NCBI GenBank assembly: GCA_011620345.1
Contig: WOZJ01000057.1
Location: 1 to 64,000 of the forward strand
From: Nitrospirota bacterium
GTDB lineage: Bacteria > UBA2233
Direction: 5' to 3'
DNA: 64,000 bases
Notes under the pieces: model-generated
Told to the model about the DNA's origin: nothing
The model's input: only the letters and a program-made list of their open reading frames with translations
Databases searched by the model: none
Shown: positions 8,355 to 17,701 of the stretch, in pieces
How positions within the stretch are numbered: the stretch's first letter is position 1
Layout: every line of letters begins with the position of its first letter
Translations under genes and position numbers: made by a program

Positions 8355-8578
8355 AGCCTCAAACTAACAGGCAAAAAAAGAGCAACAGGGGTTCGAGCGC
8401 CATTGTGCTTTGGATGGCACCTTGTTGATGGAGGTTGCGGGGTTTTTACGCTGAACGGCCGAGTACCGCTCGGTCCGTGAGCCATATAGGCTACTGCGAG
8501 GCGCCGACGCGTTCGTCATGGAGAACGCAGTGTAGTTCCGCTTGCCGTGCACCGGGTCAACCAAACAGCTTCATGGTT

Positions 8579-8608
8579 TTGGCTCACCGGAAAGCCTAGC
8601 AGTATAAT
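8579..8608 (+). promoter_or_regulatory. Candidate sigma-70 promoter for the SBF-like transporter
   Basis: TTGGCT at 8579-8584 and a perfect TATAAT at 8603-8608 are 18 bases apart. The predicted start of transcription lies about 25 bases before the gene at 8641. Confidence 0.6.
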
Positions 8609-8640
8609 CAAAAAGGTGGATATAGAGAACGGGAAAATAA

Positions 8641-9642
8641 ATGGGCGCCAGGCGGCTTGGGATAAGCCCGTTTACGGTTGGCCTTCTCCTTGCCGTGATC
8701 GTGGCGAGCGTCTTCCCTTGCGAAGGGAAAGGGATGGACGCGATGAACGCCGGGGTTTTCTGGGGGATCGTTCTTCTATTTTTTTTGCACGGCGCGGTGC
8801 TTTCGAGAGAGACGGCGTTAAGAGGTTTATTGCATTGGCGTTTGCACCTTCTCGTACTCTTTTGCACGTTTGGGCTTTTTCCGCTGTTTGGCCTTGCGCT
8901 GCAGCCCTTGGCAACGCGCATGCTTACCCCCGAACTTTACGCCGGGGTGCTGTTTCTTTGCGTCCTCCCTTCGACGGTTCAGTCTTCGATTGCGTTTACT
9001 GCCATCGCAAAAGGAAACGTCTCCGCGGCGGTATGTAGCGCGACGCTCTCGAATCTTTTAGGTATCTTCTTGACCCCTCTTCTTTTTGGAGCCTTTGGGG
9101 TGTTGTTGTCCGCACAGGGGAATGCAGGGGTCTCGCTTTCTTCTGTAGGCACGATCATCGAGCAATTGCTTGTGCCCTTTATCGTCGGCCAAGCGCTTCA
9201 TGATAAGCTGTGGGGCTGGATCGCTCGGCAAAAGCGCATCCTCGATGTCGTCGATCAGGGGGTCATCCTGCTGATTGTCTACGCAGCCTTCAGCGAGGCC
9301 GTTGCAGAAGGGTTATGGTCGCGTACGCCTCCAGCCGTGCTTCTTGGCGTCCTACTCGTCTCTGTCGTGCTTTTAGCGCTGGCGATTGGAATTACCAGCG
9401 GTGTTTCCAAGAAACTCGGATTTTGTGCGGCCGACCGAGTTGCCATCGTGTTCTGCGGTTCCAAGAAAAGCCTGGCAAGCGGTCTGCCCATGGCGCAAGC
9501 CTTGTTTGGAGGGCAAACCGCAAGCGTAGGGGCCATTGTTTTGCCTTTGATGGTCTACCACCAGCTACAGCTTCTTGTTTGTGCCGTGTTGGCCGAGCGG
9601 TACCGAGCAAGGCAGAGCTTAGGCCCGCTGGTTCCTTCTTGA
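8641..9642 (+). CDS. SBF-like (bile acid:sodium symporter superfamily) transporter, YfeH type
   Basis: A 333-residue polytopic inner-membrane protein with about nine to ten hydrophobic segments and almost no soluble parts. Landmarks are FLCVLPSTVQSSIAFT in the middle and FCGSKKSLASGLPMAQ near the C-terminus. Both are characteristic of the SBF-like family (E. coli YfeH and eukaryotic SLC10A7 relatives), where polar residues in the crossing helices bind sodium and substrate. The substrate is unknown. It is a single gene behind its own promoter. It is separated from egtD by about 290 bases and from nadK by about 140, so it is probably monocistronic. Confidence 0.88.
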   Translation: MGARRLGISPFTVGLLLAVIVASVFPCEGKGMDAMNAGVFWGIVLLFFLHGAVLSRETALRGLLHWRLHLLVLFCTFGLFPLFGLALQPLATRMLTPELYAGVLFLCVLPSTVQSSIAFTAIAKGNVSAAVCSATLSNLLGIFLTPLLFGAFGVLLSAQGNAGVSLSSVGTIIEQLLVPFIVGQALHDKLWGWIARQKRILDVVDQGVILLIVYAAFSEAVAEGLWSRTPPAVLLGVLLVSVVLLALAIGITSGVSKKLGFCAADRVAIVFCGSKKSLASGLPMAQALFGGQTASVGAIVLPLMVYHQLQLLVCAVLAERYRARQSLGPLVPS

Positions 9643-9742
9643 AGGGACCTTCTTAGAGCCTGATAAGGCGCTAGGCTGGAGTGCCCTCAGAATGGGCTGG
9701 CCTATGGTGCTGTCCCGAGGCTGGAATGAGGCCTGGCAGGGA

Positions 9743-9751
9743 TGGTATAGT
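9743..9751 (+). promoter_or_regulatory. Candidate extended -10 promoter for nadK
   Basis: TGG-TATAGT at 9743-9751 fits an extended -10 element, without a good -35. Transcription would begin near 9757. An ATG at 9763 would then be almost leaderless, so the later ATG at 9784, with AAGGGG 7 bases upstream, is the better nadK start. Confidence 0.35.
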
Positions 9752-9783
9752 GAAGGTTGCGTATGGCCAAAAGGGGTTCATGC

Positions 9784-10677
9784 ATGCCATCGTCGCCCCC
9801 GAAAACGCTTGGAATTGTACGGAAGCCCGCTTCGGAGTCCGCCCGGGTCGCACTGGAAAAGGTGCTCGGGTGGCTGGCAGAGCGTTCGGAAGAGTTTAAG
9901 CTGGAACGTGTTCTCGTGCATGAGTCTGGCCTGTCAAAAGGGGCGCGTTTGCCCATAGGGGAGGTGTGTGACGACAGGGGGCTTGCCGAAATCGACCTCG
10001 TTCTCGTCTTAGGCGGCGATGGGACGCTGCTTTGGACCGTTCGAATGCTCGAGGATTACGAAGTCCCTATTTTGGGCGTGAATGTAGGCAACCTGGGGTT
10101 TTTAACCGAGGTCCCGCTCGAGGGTTTTCCGGAGGCCCTTACAAAAGCGCTCAACGGTGAGGTCAAGCTAGAGTACAGGTCTATGCTCGCATGCTTTCTC
10201 ACGCGGGAGAACGCTTCCCAGTCGCTTGGGATCGCGCTCAACGACGTTGTCATTGCAAGAGGGCCGTCGGGTAGGCTTATCACGCTTAGCGTGCTTGTGG
10301 AAAACACGTTCATCAACCGCTACCGGGCGGACGGGCTCATTTTGGCTACCTCAACCGGCTCGACGGCCTATAACCTGGCCGCGGGAGGGCCGATTTTGGC
10401 GCCTGGCGTAGAAGCTACGATCCTGACGCCCATTTGTCCTCATACGCTGAGCAACCGGACACTCGTGATCCCTTCGGACACGACGCTCACGGTTCGACTT
10501 GAGGAGGGCACCGAGGAGCAAGGCGAGGTTTGCGTCATCGTGGACGGTCGAAAGGCGGCATCGTTCACCGGCAAGGACGAATTGGTCGTTCGAAAGTCTA
10601 GGCACCGGATGTGCTTGGTCAAGAATCAGACACTCGATTACTTCCGCATCGTGCGTACCAAGCTAAAGTGGGGCTAG
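9784..10677 (+). CDS. nadK: NAD kinase
   Basis: Phosphorylates NAD to NADP in the cytoplasm using ATP or polyphosphate. The start of the mature fold is TLGIVRKP. The family's GGDGTLL motif occurs at about residue 78, followed by GVNVGNLGFLTE. The second conserved block, YRADGLILATSTGSTAYNLA, holds the NAD-binding Asp and Ser/Thr. A third block is ICPHTLSNRTLVIP. Length of about 297 residues is typical. The start is uncertain between 9763 and 9784. recN follows after 8 bases, an adjacency common in proteobacteria-like genomes. Confidence 0.95.
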   Translation: MPSSPPKTLGIVRKPASESARVALEKVLGWLAERSEEFKLERVLVHESGLSKGARLPIGEVCDDRGLAEIDLVLVLGGDGTLLWTVRMLEDYEVPILGVNVGNLGFLTEVPLEGFPEALTKALNGEVKLEYRSMLACFLTRENASQSLGIALNDVVIARGPSGRLITLSVLVENTFINRYRADGLILATSTGSTAYNLAAGGPILAPGVEATILTPICPHTLSNRTLVIPSDTTLTVRLEEGTEEQGEVCVIVDGRKAASFTGKDELVVRKSRHRMCLVKNQTLDYFRIVRTKLKWG

Positions 10678-10685
10678 CTTAAGCC

Positions 10686-12392
10686 ATGGCTTGGGTCGAA
10701 ACCCTAAAGATACGAAACCTTGCGACATTCAAAGAGGCTCTCGTCCCGTTTCGAAAGGGGCTGAATGTCATCACGGGGGAGAGCGGGTCTGGAAAGACGC
10801 TCCTTGTCCGCGCCTTTGGCATGCTCCTTGGAGAAGAAAAGGACGACCCAGAGGTTATCAGGGAGGGAGCAGCCGACCTTACGGTCGAAGCGTTGGTTTC
10901 GCTCGAGGATGCCCCTTTGGAGGTCGGAGAAACCCTCCGAACGCTCGGGCTCCAAGGAGAGGAGTTCGTAAGCCTCGGGAAAGCGATTCAACGTTCCAAC
11001 AAGGCCAGGAGCCATGTGTCGGGCTCGGCGGTGGCAAGGCGTGTCCTATGCAGCCTTGCACGCGAGATGATCGAACTTGTCGGACAGGGGGAAGGGGGTC
11101 GTTTTCGTGACACCCGCTTTCAGCACCAGCTTTTGGACGACATTCTTTGCGTTGATTCTCAAAGGGCGGCCTACCGATCAAGGCGTGCCCGGGCGATCGA
11201 GGCGCTTCAGATCGTTGACGCGCTCCTTGTACGAAAGCGCGCGTTGGAAGGGCAGAAAGGTGCCCACGAGGCGTTGCTTGTCGAGATTGCCCGCATAGCG
11301 CCAAAGCCTAAGGAAGAGGCCGCGCTCGCAGAACGGCGTCAGTTTCTCAAGCACGCCAAGGAAATTCAAGACGCCCTGTTTATGGCCAAAGAGCTCCTTT
11401 ATGATGCCAAAGAAAGCGTTATCGCCAAGCTCGAGCACGCGAGACGATGCCTTGACCCTGTGCTCCGCTTCCTTCCAGAGGCCGGCGATTGGAGTGAAAG
11501 GCTCCAAAAGGATGCCTTGGATGTCGAGGACGTGGCGCTTTCCATCTCTAAGGGTATAAAAGAAGAATTCCGGCCGGAAGAGCTTGACGAGGTCGAGCTT
11601 CGGCTTGTCGAGCTCCACACGCTCAAGCGCCGGTTTGGCAAAGAGATCGAGGCGTTGCTCGAAGAAGCAGAGCGCTTCAAGGGCCTAGAGGGCGACCTCG
11701 AGGAGTTGGCGCTCGAGCTAAAAAAGGCCAAAGAGCGCCTTGAGGTCGAACAAGCTAGCCTTCTCGAGGCGGCCAGGGCGCTGACCAAGGCAAGGCAAGA
11801 GGCTGTGGCGTCGTTTGAGAAGGATCTCAAAGCTATCGCGAGCGATTTGGGGCTCGAAGCGTTGAGCTTACGTGTCGCGTTCGAAACGGCTGCATCAGAG
11901 CAGCCTGGAACTCTCCAGGAGAGTTTTCCGTCCCAAGGGCTCGAGCGCCTATCGCTCAAGGTTTCGTTCAACCGGGGGGATTCCCTAAGGCCGATCGAAC
12001 GGGTTGCCTCTGGCGGCGAGCTCTCCAGGGTCGTCCTTTCGCTTTATGCGCTTTCCCTTCAAAGGCGCAACCTTCCCGTGTTGGTCTTAGACGAGATCGA
12101 TTCGGGCATTTCTGGGGCTGGGGCCGTGGCCCTAGGAAAGCTATTAAGCTCTCTTTCCTCGTCTTGTCAGGTGATTATGACTACCCATAACCCGCTCGTA
12201 GCCTCGTTCGCCGATCATCACCTCGTCGTTCGAAAAAAAGAGGCCGAAGGGGGGACGTTGAGCGAGGTGAAGTCCATCGAGGAGAAAGAAAGGCAAAGGG
12301 AGCTGGAAAGGATGCTTGTAGGGAGCAATATTTCCAAACATGCGTTGTTGGTCGCGGGGGATCTGCTCGGTGGAAACACTGGCGCCCGGTAG
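10686..12392 (+). CDS. recN: DNA repair protein RecN
   Basis: An SMC-like ATPase that acts early in recombinational repair of double-strand breaks. The N-terminal half has Walker A GESGSGKT (about residues 32-39) after NVIT. The central region (about 150-370) is a long charged coiled coil. The C-terminal half has the ABC signature ASGGELSRV and Walker B LPVLVLDEIDSGISG, then a His-switch region MTTHNPLVAS. The length of 568 residues matches the family. Walker A ends in Thr rather than the usual Ser. The 3' end overlaps the following acetyltransferase start by 23 bases, so the two are translationally coupled. Confidence 0.96.
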   Translation: MAWVETLKIRNLATFKEALVPFRKGLNVITGESGSGKTLLVRAFGMLLGEEKDDPEVIREGAADLTVEALVSLEDAPLEVGETLRTLGLQGEEFVSLGKAIQRSNKARSHVSGSAVARRVLCSLAREMIELVGQGEGGRFRDTRFQHQLLDDILCVDSQRAAYRSRRARAIEALQIVDALLVRKRALEGQKGAHEALLVEIARIAPKPKEEAALAERRQFLKHAKEIQDALFMAKELLYDAKESVIAKLEHARRCLDPVLRFLPEAGDWSERLQKDALDVEDVALSISKGIKEEFRPEELDEVELRLVELHTLKRRFGKEIEALLEEAERFKGLEGDLEELALELKKAKERLEVEQASLLEAARALTKARQEAVASFEKDLKAIASDLGLEALSLRVAFETAASEQPGTLQESFPSQGLERLSLKVSFNRGDSLRPIERVASGGELSRVVLSLYALSLQRRNLPVLVLDEIDSGISGAGAVALGKLLSSLSSSCQVIMTTHNPLVASFADHHLVVRKKEAEGGTLSEVKSIEEKERQRELERMLVGSNISKHALLVAGDLLGGNTGAR

Positions 12393-12858
12393 CATCGTAC
12401 CGGCTTCAAGCGAAGACTTGTTGCGCCTCGAGGCCTTTTTGAACCCTTTTTTCCAGAGGGGAGAGCTTCTTTTTATCCCCAGCGAAAAGCTAAAGAAGAA
12501 CATCCGCCGCTTTTTGCTCGCCCGGCAGCCTTCCGGAGCAATCCTTGGGTCGCTTGGGCTGTTCGAATGGGGAAAGGATCTTGTCGAGGTGCGGGCCTTT
12601 GCCGTGGATGCAAGGGTAAGGGGCATGGGGATAGGGTCGGCGTTGCTAGAAAGTGCCCTTTCCCGTGCAAGGCTTGACGGGAAGAAGAAAGTGTTTGCTT
12701 TAACTTACAAAACCGCGTTCTTCACGGCGAGGGGGTTCTGCGAGGTTCCAAAGGAGAGTCTTCCTCATAAGATTTGGGGGGATTGCGTGCTCTGCCTCAA
12801 CCGGGAGAATTGCAAGGAGAAGTCTGTGATTTTTGGCCTGAAGGCACAAGAGGATTAG
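12370..12858 (+). CDS. argA: Short N-acetylglutamate synthase (GNAT, ArgA-like)
   Basis: A GNAT-fold acetyltransferase of about 162 residues. The acetyl-CoA site is [12 protein letters not shown]. The C-terminal block is [28 protein letters not shown] and [10 protein letters not shown], the pattern found in the stand-alone short N-acetylglutamate synthases that lack the amino-acid-kinase domain of classical ArgA. It would transfer acetyl from acetyl-CoA to glutamate to prime arginine synthesis. The context supports this: argJ lies two genes on. The frame is open from 12340. I prefer the GTG at 12370, with GGGGG 9 bases upstream, inside the end of recN. The two Cys near the end could bind metal. 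Confidence 0.8.
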   Translation: METLAPGSIVPASSEDLLRLEAFLNPFFQRGELLFIPSEKLKKNIRRFLLARQPSGAILGSLGLFEWGKDLVEVRAFAVDARVRGMGIGSALLESALSRARLDGKKKVFALTYKTAFFTARGFCEVPKESLPHKIWGDCVLCLNRENCKEKSVIFGLKAQED

Positions 12859-12862
12859 GAAG

Positions 12863-15514
12863 ATGTGGGATTGGGTGCTCAAGAAAATTATCGGGACGAA
12901 GAACGAAAGAACGCTTAAAAAGATCGAGCCGTTTGTTCGTGAAATCAACGCGCTTGAGCCCGGGCTTGTCTTAAAGAGCGATGCGGAGCTCAAACAGGCC
13001 TCGGCCTCGCTCCGTGAGCGTGCCAGAAATGGAGAATCTGCGGAAACGCTTCTTGTAGAGAGCTTTGCGCTGGTTCGAGAGGCCTCGAAAAGGGTGCTTG
13101 GCATGCGCCCGTTCGACGTCCAGTTGTTGGGCGGGGTTGTCCTTCACCAGGGCAAGATCGCCGAAATGAAGACTGGCGAGGGCAAAACGCTTGTGGCCAC
13201 GCTGCCTGTGTACCTGAACGCCCTGAGCGGAAAAGGCGTCCACGTCGTGACGGTGAACGATTACCTGGCCAGGCGGGATGCCGAGTGGATGGGGAAGGTA
13301 TACAGGTTTTTGGGGCTTAGCGTGGGCTGCATCCAGCATGGCCTTTCCGACGAAGAAAGAAGAAGGGTGTATGCCGGCGACGTCGTATACGCCACGAACA
13401 ACGAGCTAGGGTTCGACTACCTCCGGGACAACATGAAGTTCCGGCTCGAAGAATACGCACAGCGGGACTTCCACTACGCGATCGTAGACGAGGTTGACTC
13501 GATCCTTATCGACGAGGCCAGGACGCCGCTCATTATCTCTGGGCCTGCCGAAGAGTCCACGGAGGTCTACTACGTCGTCGATAAGGTCATCCCTAGGCTT
13601 GCAAAAGAAAAAGACTACACCGTAGACGAAAAACATCGGCAGGTGATGCTCACGGAGGAAGGCGTCCACAAGGTGGAGCAGCTCCTTGGCGTGGAGAACC
13701 TCTACGAACCGGCGCATTTCGACCTTGTTCACCACGTGATGCAAGCCTTGAAGGCGCACGTGCTTTTCAAGAGGGACGTGGATTATGTCGTCAAAGACGG
13801 CGAGGTTGTCATCGTCGATGAGTTTACGGGCAGGCTCATGCCCGGTAGGCGTTACTCGGATGGCCTTCATCAGGCGCTCGAAGCCAAGGAGCGTTTGAGG
13901 GTAGCCTCCGAAAACCAGACGCTGGCTACGATCACGTTCCAAAATTTCTTCAGAATCTACCCCAAACTGGCCGGTATGACGGGAACGGCAGAGACAGAGG
14001 CGTCGGAGTTTCACAAGATTTATAACTTGGACGTTGTTGTCATCCCGCCAAACAGGCAGATGATCCGCACCGATCATCCGGATATCGTCTATAAGACGCA
14101 GGCCGAGAAGTTCAAGGCGGTCGTTGGTGAAATTAAAGAACTCCACGAGAAGGGCCGTCCTGTTCTGGTTGGAACCATTTCGATCGAAAAATCTGAGTTG
14201 TTGTCCCAAATGCTCAAACACCAGGGTATCCCTCACAGCGTCCTGAACGCCAAGCATCACGAGCGCGAGGCCGAGATCATCGCCCAGGCGGGCAGGAAGA
14301 GTACCGTCACGATCTCGACAAACATGGCGGGCCGTGGCACCGATATCCTGTTGGGCGGAAACCCGGAGTTCTTGGCGGCCCAGCTTTTAAGGGAACGAGG
14401 GGAGGAAGGTCCGCCCAGCGAAGCGCTCGTCAACGAGTGCCTTGCGCTGGCACGCCATACTTGCGAGCAGGAAAAGCAGGAAGTGATCGCCCTGGGAGGG
14501 CTTCACATCCTTGGTACCGAGCGGCACGAGGCGCGCAGGATCGACAACCAGCTACGGGGCCGGGCCGGCAGACAGGGAGACCCTGGGTCTTCCCGTTTCT
14601 ACCTATCGCTCGAGGATGACCTGCTTCGAATCTTTGGCTCCGAGAGGATTGCCAAGTTGATGGAACGGCTTGGCATCGAAGAGGACGAGCCGATCGAGCA
14701 CTCGTGGATCACAAAGGCCATCGAAAACGCCCAGAAGCGGGTCGAGGCGCGTAACTTCGATATCCGTAAGCACCTTTTGGAGTACGACAACGTGATGAAT
14801 CGTCAGCGCGAAATTGTCTACTCCAAGCGCAGGCATATTCTCTCCAGGGAGACGATCACCGAGGACATCGTCGAAATGCTCGAAGACCTGGGCGAAGACC
14901 TGTTGGAGACCTACGTCTTTACCAAGCGAACGCCAGCCCCCGAGGACTTTCGCGAGATGGTTACGGCCGCTTCCCAGGTGCTCAAGCAGGAATTTCAGCT
15001 AGACCCTGGCGAGCTTTCAGGGCTCGAGAAAACGGAGCTTAGAGTCCGCCTCTTAGAGGGCTTGAAGGCCATGTATGAGGCCAAATCCAGAGCGGTTGGC
15101 CCGCTGATGCCATCGATCGAAAAGCTCATCCTGCTCTCTAGCCTGGATGCGCTATGGAAAGACCACCTACTGGCCATGGATCACTTAAAGGAGGGCATCG
15201 GGCTTAGGGGCTACGGGCAGAAAGACCCTCTCGTCGAGTACCAGAAAGAGGCCTACGCGCTCTTTGTGGACATGATGCTAAGGCTAAGGGAGCAGGTTCT
15301 TGGGTATCTGTTCGCCGTCGAGCTCAGAGAGGAGGGGCAAATCGAAGAGGCCCAAGCCAAAAAGGAGCACCAGGCCAGCGCCCAGAGGATGCGCATGAAC
15401 TTAGAGCCCGAGCCCGTGGCAGTCCGGCGTGACGGCAGGAAAGTGGGGAGGAACGACCCATGCCCATGCGGGTCGGGGAAGAAGTATAAAAAATGCCACG
15501 GGTTGGGGGCTTAA
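12863..15514 (+). CDS. secA: Preprotein translocase ATPase SecA
   Basis: The motor that drives unfolded preproteins through SecYEG. At 883 residues it is full length. Visible motifs in order are [22 protein letters not shown] (Walker A), [48 protein letters not shown] (Walker B/DEAD), GMTGTAETE, the second helicase half with [14 protein letters not shown] and [14 protein letters not shown], and the scaffold/wing regions. The C-terminus is the zinc tail [17 protein letters not shown], which binds SecB and lipids in Gram-negatives. The ATG at 12863 has an AGGAAG just upstream, 4 bases after the argA-like gene. argJ starts 1 base after its stop. Confidence 0.98.
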   Translation: MWDWVLKKIIGTKNERTLKKIEPFVREINALEPGLVLKSDAELKQASASLRERARNGESAETLLVESFALVREASKRVLGMRPFDVQLLGGVVLHQGKIAEMKTGEGKTLVATLPVYLNALSGKGVHVVTVNDYLARRDAEWMGKVYRFLGLSVGCIQHGLSDEERRRVYAGDVVYATNNELGFDYLRDNMKFRLEEYAQRDFHYAIVDEVDSILIDEARTPLIISGPAEESTEVYYVVDKVIPRLAKEKDYTVDEKHRQVMLTEEGVHKVEQLLGVENLYEPAHFDLVHHVMQALKAHVLFKRDVDYVVKDGEVVIVDEFTGRLMPGRRYSDGLHQALEAKERLRVASENQTLATITFQNFFRIYPKLAGMTGTAETEASEFHKIYNLDVVVIPPNRQMIRTDHPDIVYKTQAEKFKAVVGEIKELHEKGRPVLVGTISIEKSELLSQMLKHQGIPHSVLNAKHHEREAEIIAQAGRKSTVTISTNMAGRGTDILLGGNPEFLAAQLLRERGEEGPPSEALVNECLALARHTCEQEKQEVIALGGLHILGTERHEARRIDNQLRGRAGRQGDPGSSRFYLSLEDDLLRIFGSERIAKLMERLGIEEDEPIEHSWITKAIENAQKRVEARNFDIRKHLLEYDNVMNRQREIVYSKRRHILSRETITEDIVEMLEDLGEDLLETYVFTKRTPAPEDFREMVTAASQVLKQEFQLDPGELSGLEKTELRVRLLEGLKAMYEAKSRAVGPLMPSIEKLILLSSLDALWKDHLLAMDHLKEGIGLRGYGQKDPLVEYQKEAYALFVDMMLRLREQVLGYLFAVELREEGQIEEAQAKKEHQASAQRMRMNLEPEPVAVRRDGRKVGRNDPCPCGSGKKYKKCHGLGA

Positions 15515-15515
15515 C

Positions 15516-16715
15516 ATGCAAGAATTGCAAGTTCCGGGGTTTCTAGCCGCCGGAGTCCATGCCGGCCTAAAATCAGATCAAAAGCTCGATGTCGGGCTTG
15601 TCGTCTCCAAGGCCCCTTGCAGCGTGGCAGCGGTGTTCACGAAAAACCGTCTGGCGTCGGCCTGCGTGGAGCTATGCCGCGCTCTCGCAAAGAAAGGGCA
15701 TGGTAGGGCGCTTTTGGTCAACTCGGGGAACGCCAACGCGCTTGTTGGGGGGCAGGCCATGGCAAGCATCGAAATGCTCGTGCAGAACATCTCCGAGAAG
15801 CTTGGAATGGCTCCCGAGGAGATCCTTCAGGCATCGACGGGAATTATCGGTGTTCCTTTGCCTATCGAGCGCATGCTTCCTGTGCTGCCGGAGCTAGTGC
15901 GAAAGCTTAACTCAGACGGCCTCAAGGACGTCGCCAGCGCGATGATAACGACGGACAAGTCTGAAAAGGTCGCCTTCGAGGAGTTTGAGATTGAAGGCAA
16001 GCGCGTCCATCTGGCCGTGCTTACGAAAGGCGCGGGGATGATCGCGCCTAATCTGGCCACGATGCTGACGTTCGCCTTCAGCGACGTGGCCGTCGAACCA
16101 GGCACGCTGCAGAATATACTCGAGGTTGCCGTCGAGCCCACCTTTAACAGCATCCGGGTGGATGGCGAAACGTCGCCGAACGACATGGTTTTGCTGTTCG
16201 CAAACGGGGTATCGGGCGTAAAGATCAAGGAGGGCCCCCAAAACGCTTCGAGCGAGCGCTTCATTGCTTCGCTAAAGGGTCTTTTTGAACAGAACGCACG
16301 CAAGATCCTGGAAGACGGCGAGGGCGCAAGGCACGTCGTTGCCTACCGCGTAAGGGGGCTCGAAGATAGCAGACAAGCCAAGAAGCTTTGCCAGTTCCTT
16401 TGCGATTCCTTGCTGGTTCGCTGCGCGCTGGCCGGAGAAGACCCAAATTTTGCAGGCAGGCTCTTGACTCGGATCGGGTCTTTTGAGGGGTCGCTGCCTA
16501 GCGATTCTCTTCGGGTGTTCTTCGAGGGGATTCCCCTTTATGCCAAAGGCGAGCTTTTTGTCCAAAAAAACAGGGAGAAGATCTCAGAGGCCCTAAAGAA
16601 GCCCTTTTACGAGGTGCACGTGGATTTTGGAGGGATCTCCCACGAGGACGTCGTGTGCATGGGCTGTGATTTAACGCTCGATTACGTTCGGTTCAACTCC
16701 GCCTACGCGACATAA
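15516..16715 (+). CDS. argJ: ArgJ, glutamate N-acetyltransferase / amino-acid acetyltransferase
   Basis: Transfers the acetyl group from N-acetylornithine to glutamate, closing the cyclic arginine pathway; some homologues also use acetyl-CoA. The precursor is self-cleaved before the Thr of KGAGMIAPNLATMLTFAF, giving alpha and beta chains. Other family blocks are SGNANAL, ASTGIIGVPLPIERM, TTDKSEK, NSIRVDGETSPNDMVLLFAN and the C-terminal DLTLDYVRFNSAYAT. From the ATG at 15516 it has 399 residues, the usual size. The frame is open upstream into secA, but the ATG directly after the secA stop, with GGGG in the secA tail as ribosome site, is the natural start. The presence of a short NAGS nearby does not tell whether this ArgJ is mono- or bifunctional. 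Confidence 0.95.
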   Translation: MQELQVPGFLAAGVHAGLKSDQKLDVGLVVSKAPCSVAAVFTKNRLASACVELCRALAKKGHGRALLVNSGNANALVGGQAMASIEMLVQNISEKLGMAPEEILQASTGIIGVPLPIERMLPVLPELVRKLNSDGLKDVASAMITTDKSEKVAFEEFEIEGKRVHLAVLTKGAGMIAPNLATMLTFAFSDVAVEPGTLQNILEVAVEPTFNSIRVDGETSPNDMVLLFANGVSGVKIKEGPQNASSERFIASLKGLFEQNARKILEDGEGARHVVAYRVRGLEDSRQAKKLCQFLCDSLLVRCALAGEDPNFAGRLLTRIGSFEGSLPSDSLRVFFEGIPLYAKGELFVQKNREKISEALKKPFYEVHVDFGGISHEDVVCMGCDLTLDYVRFNSAYAT

Positions 16716-16729
16716 AAAAGGGGGTCTTG

Positions 16730-17701
16730 ATGCCTGGTGTGGCCGTGAGCATTGATATGGGGGGGACCAACCTAAGGGTTGCCATTGTAGATGAAAAAGG
16801 CGAGATTCTTTGCAGGATCTTGCAGCCGACCAAGCCGGAGCGAGGAAGGAGCAAGGTGTTTGCATCGCTTACGGAGGGTATCAAAGAAGCGATGGTCAAG
16901 GCAAAGGCAAAAGGGCTGGAGCCTTTAGGGGTTGGTATCGGCTTTCCGGGTGTTTTTGCCGACGACGGCGTGATCTTGGGGGCCCCTCAGCTTTCTGACT
17001 GGGTGGGGTTTGCGTTTTTGGACGCGCTCCGCGCGGCGATCGAGATTCCGGTGTTCGTCGAAAACGACGCCAACTGTGCGGCGCTGGGCGAGTACTGGAT
17101 TTTTCGGGGGGATCTTCCGGATACGTTCGTGTTCATGACGCTGGGCTCTGGTATCGGGGGCGGCGTGATTTTGCAGGGCAAGCTTTGGAGGGGCTACCTT
17201 GGCTCTGCGGGTGAAATCGGCCACATTCCCGTCGAGCCGAACGGCCCTTTTTGCGGCGGTGGCCACCAGGGTTGTATCGAAGTTTTTTCTAGTGCGGTCG
17301 GTCTGAAGAACTTGATCGGCCGCGTGCTTGACGAGGGGGTAGCATCGCCCTTCCTTTCGGCCTTTAAAGAAAGGAGCCCGACGGTTACGCCAAAGGATGC
17401 CTACGAGGCCGCTAAACAGGATGATTTTGGAGCAAGACGGCTGTTTGAGCGCTTCGGAGAGTACCTTGGCATTGCGCTTGCGAGCGTCGTCAACGTGCTC
17501 AACCCTCCGGCAATCGTGATTGGAGGGAACATAGCCAACGCCTGGGAGTTCTTTGCCCCATCTATCCTGCCGTCATTGAAACGGCACACATTTCCTTACG
17601 TGGCAGAAAGGCTCAAGATTCGCAAGGCCGGGCTTGGCGAGGATGCAGGGATTCTCGGGGCAGCCAGCCTCATTTTTGCCAAAGAGGCATGTTTGCCCTG
17701 A
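16730..17701 (+). CDS. ROK-family sugar kinase (probable glucokinase)
   Basis: An ATP-dependent hexose kinase of 323 residues. The phosphate-binding loop IDMGGTNLRVAIVD is at the N-terminus. The substrate region VFVENDANCAALGEYW includes the catalytic Asp. Next come LGSGIGGGVI, then GEIGHIPVEPNG. The ROK zinc motif, normally CxCGxxGCxE, is here CGGGHQGCIE, so the second Cys is Gly. The C-terminus VIGGNIANAW and GEDAGILGAASL is typical. The ATG at 16730 has AAGGGGG upstream; an in-frame TTG precedes it. It overlaps recO by 13 bases. Glucose is the likely substrate but other sugars are possible. Confidence 0.88.
   Translation: MPGVAVSIDMGGTNLRVAIVDEKGEILCRILQPTKPERGRSKVFASLTEGIKEAMVKAKAKGLEPLGVGIGFPGVFADDGVILGAPQLSDWVGFAFLDALRAAIEIPVFVENDANCAALGEYWIFRGDLPDTFVFMTLGSGIGGGVILQGKLWRGYLGSAGEIGHIPVEPNGPFCGGGHQGCIEVFSSAVGLKNLIGRVLDEGVASPFLSAFKERSPTVTPKDAYEAAKQDDFGARRLFERFGEYLGIALASVVNVLNPPAIVIGGNIANAWEFFAPSILPSLKRHTFPYVAERLKIRKAGLGEDAGILGAASLIFAKEACLP

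Noticed and set aside
8385..8402. GGTTCGAGC, similar to a tRNA T-loop
   Set aside because: No acceptor stem, D arm or anticodon arm can be built around it on either strand.
8457..8478. Hairpin GGCCGAG-TACCG-CTCGGTC upstream of the SBF-like gene
   Set aside because: A 7-pair stem with a G-T pair and no T-run; not distinguishable from chance.
13406..14260. A 284-codon open frame on the minus strand
   Set aside because: It lies wholly antisense to the conserved core of secA, has no ribosome site or recognisable domain, and its composition (rich in Arg, His, Val and Leu) is that of a frame shadow.
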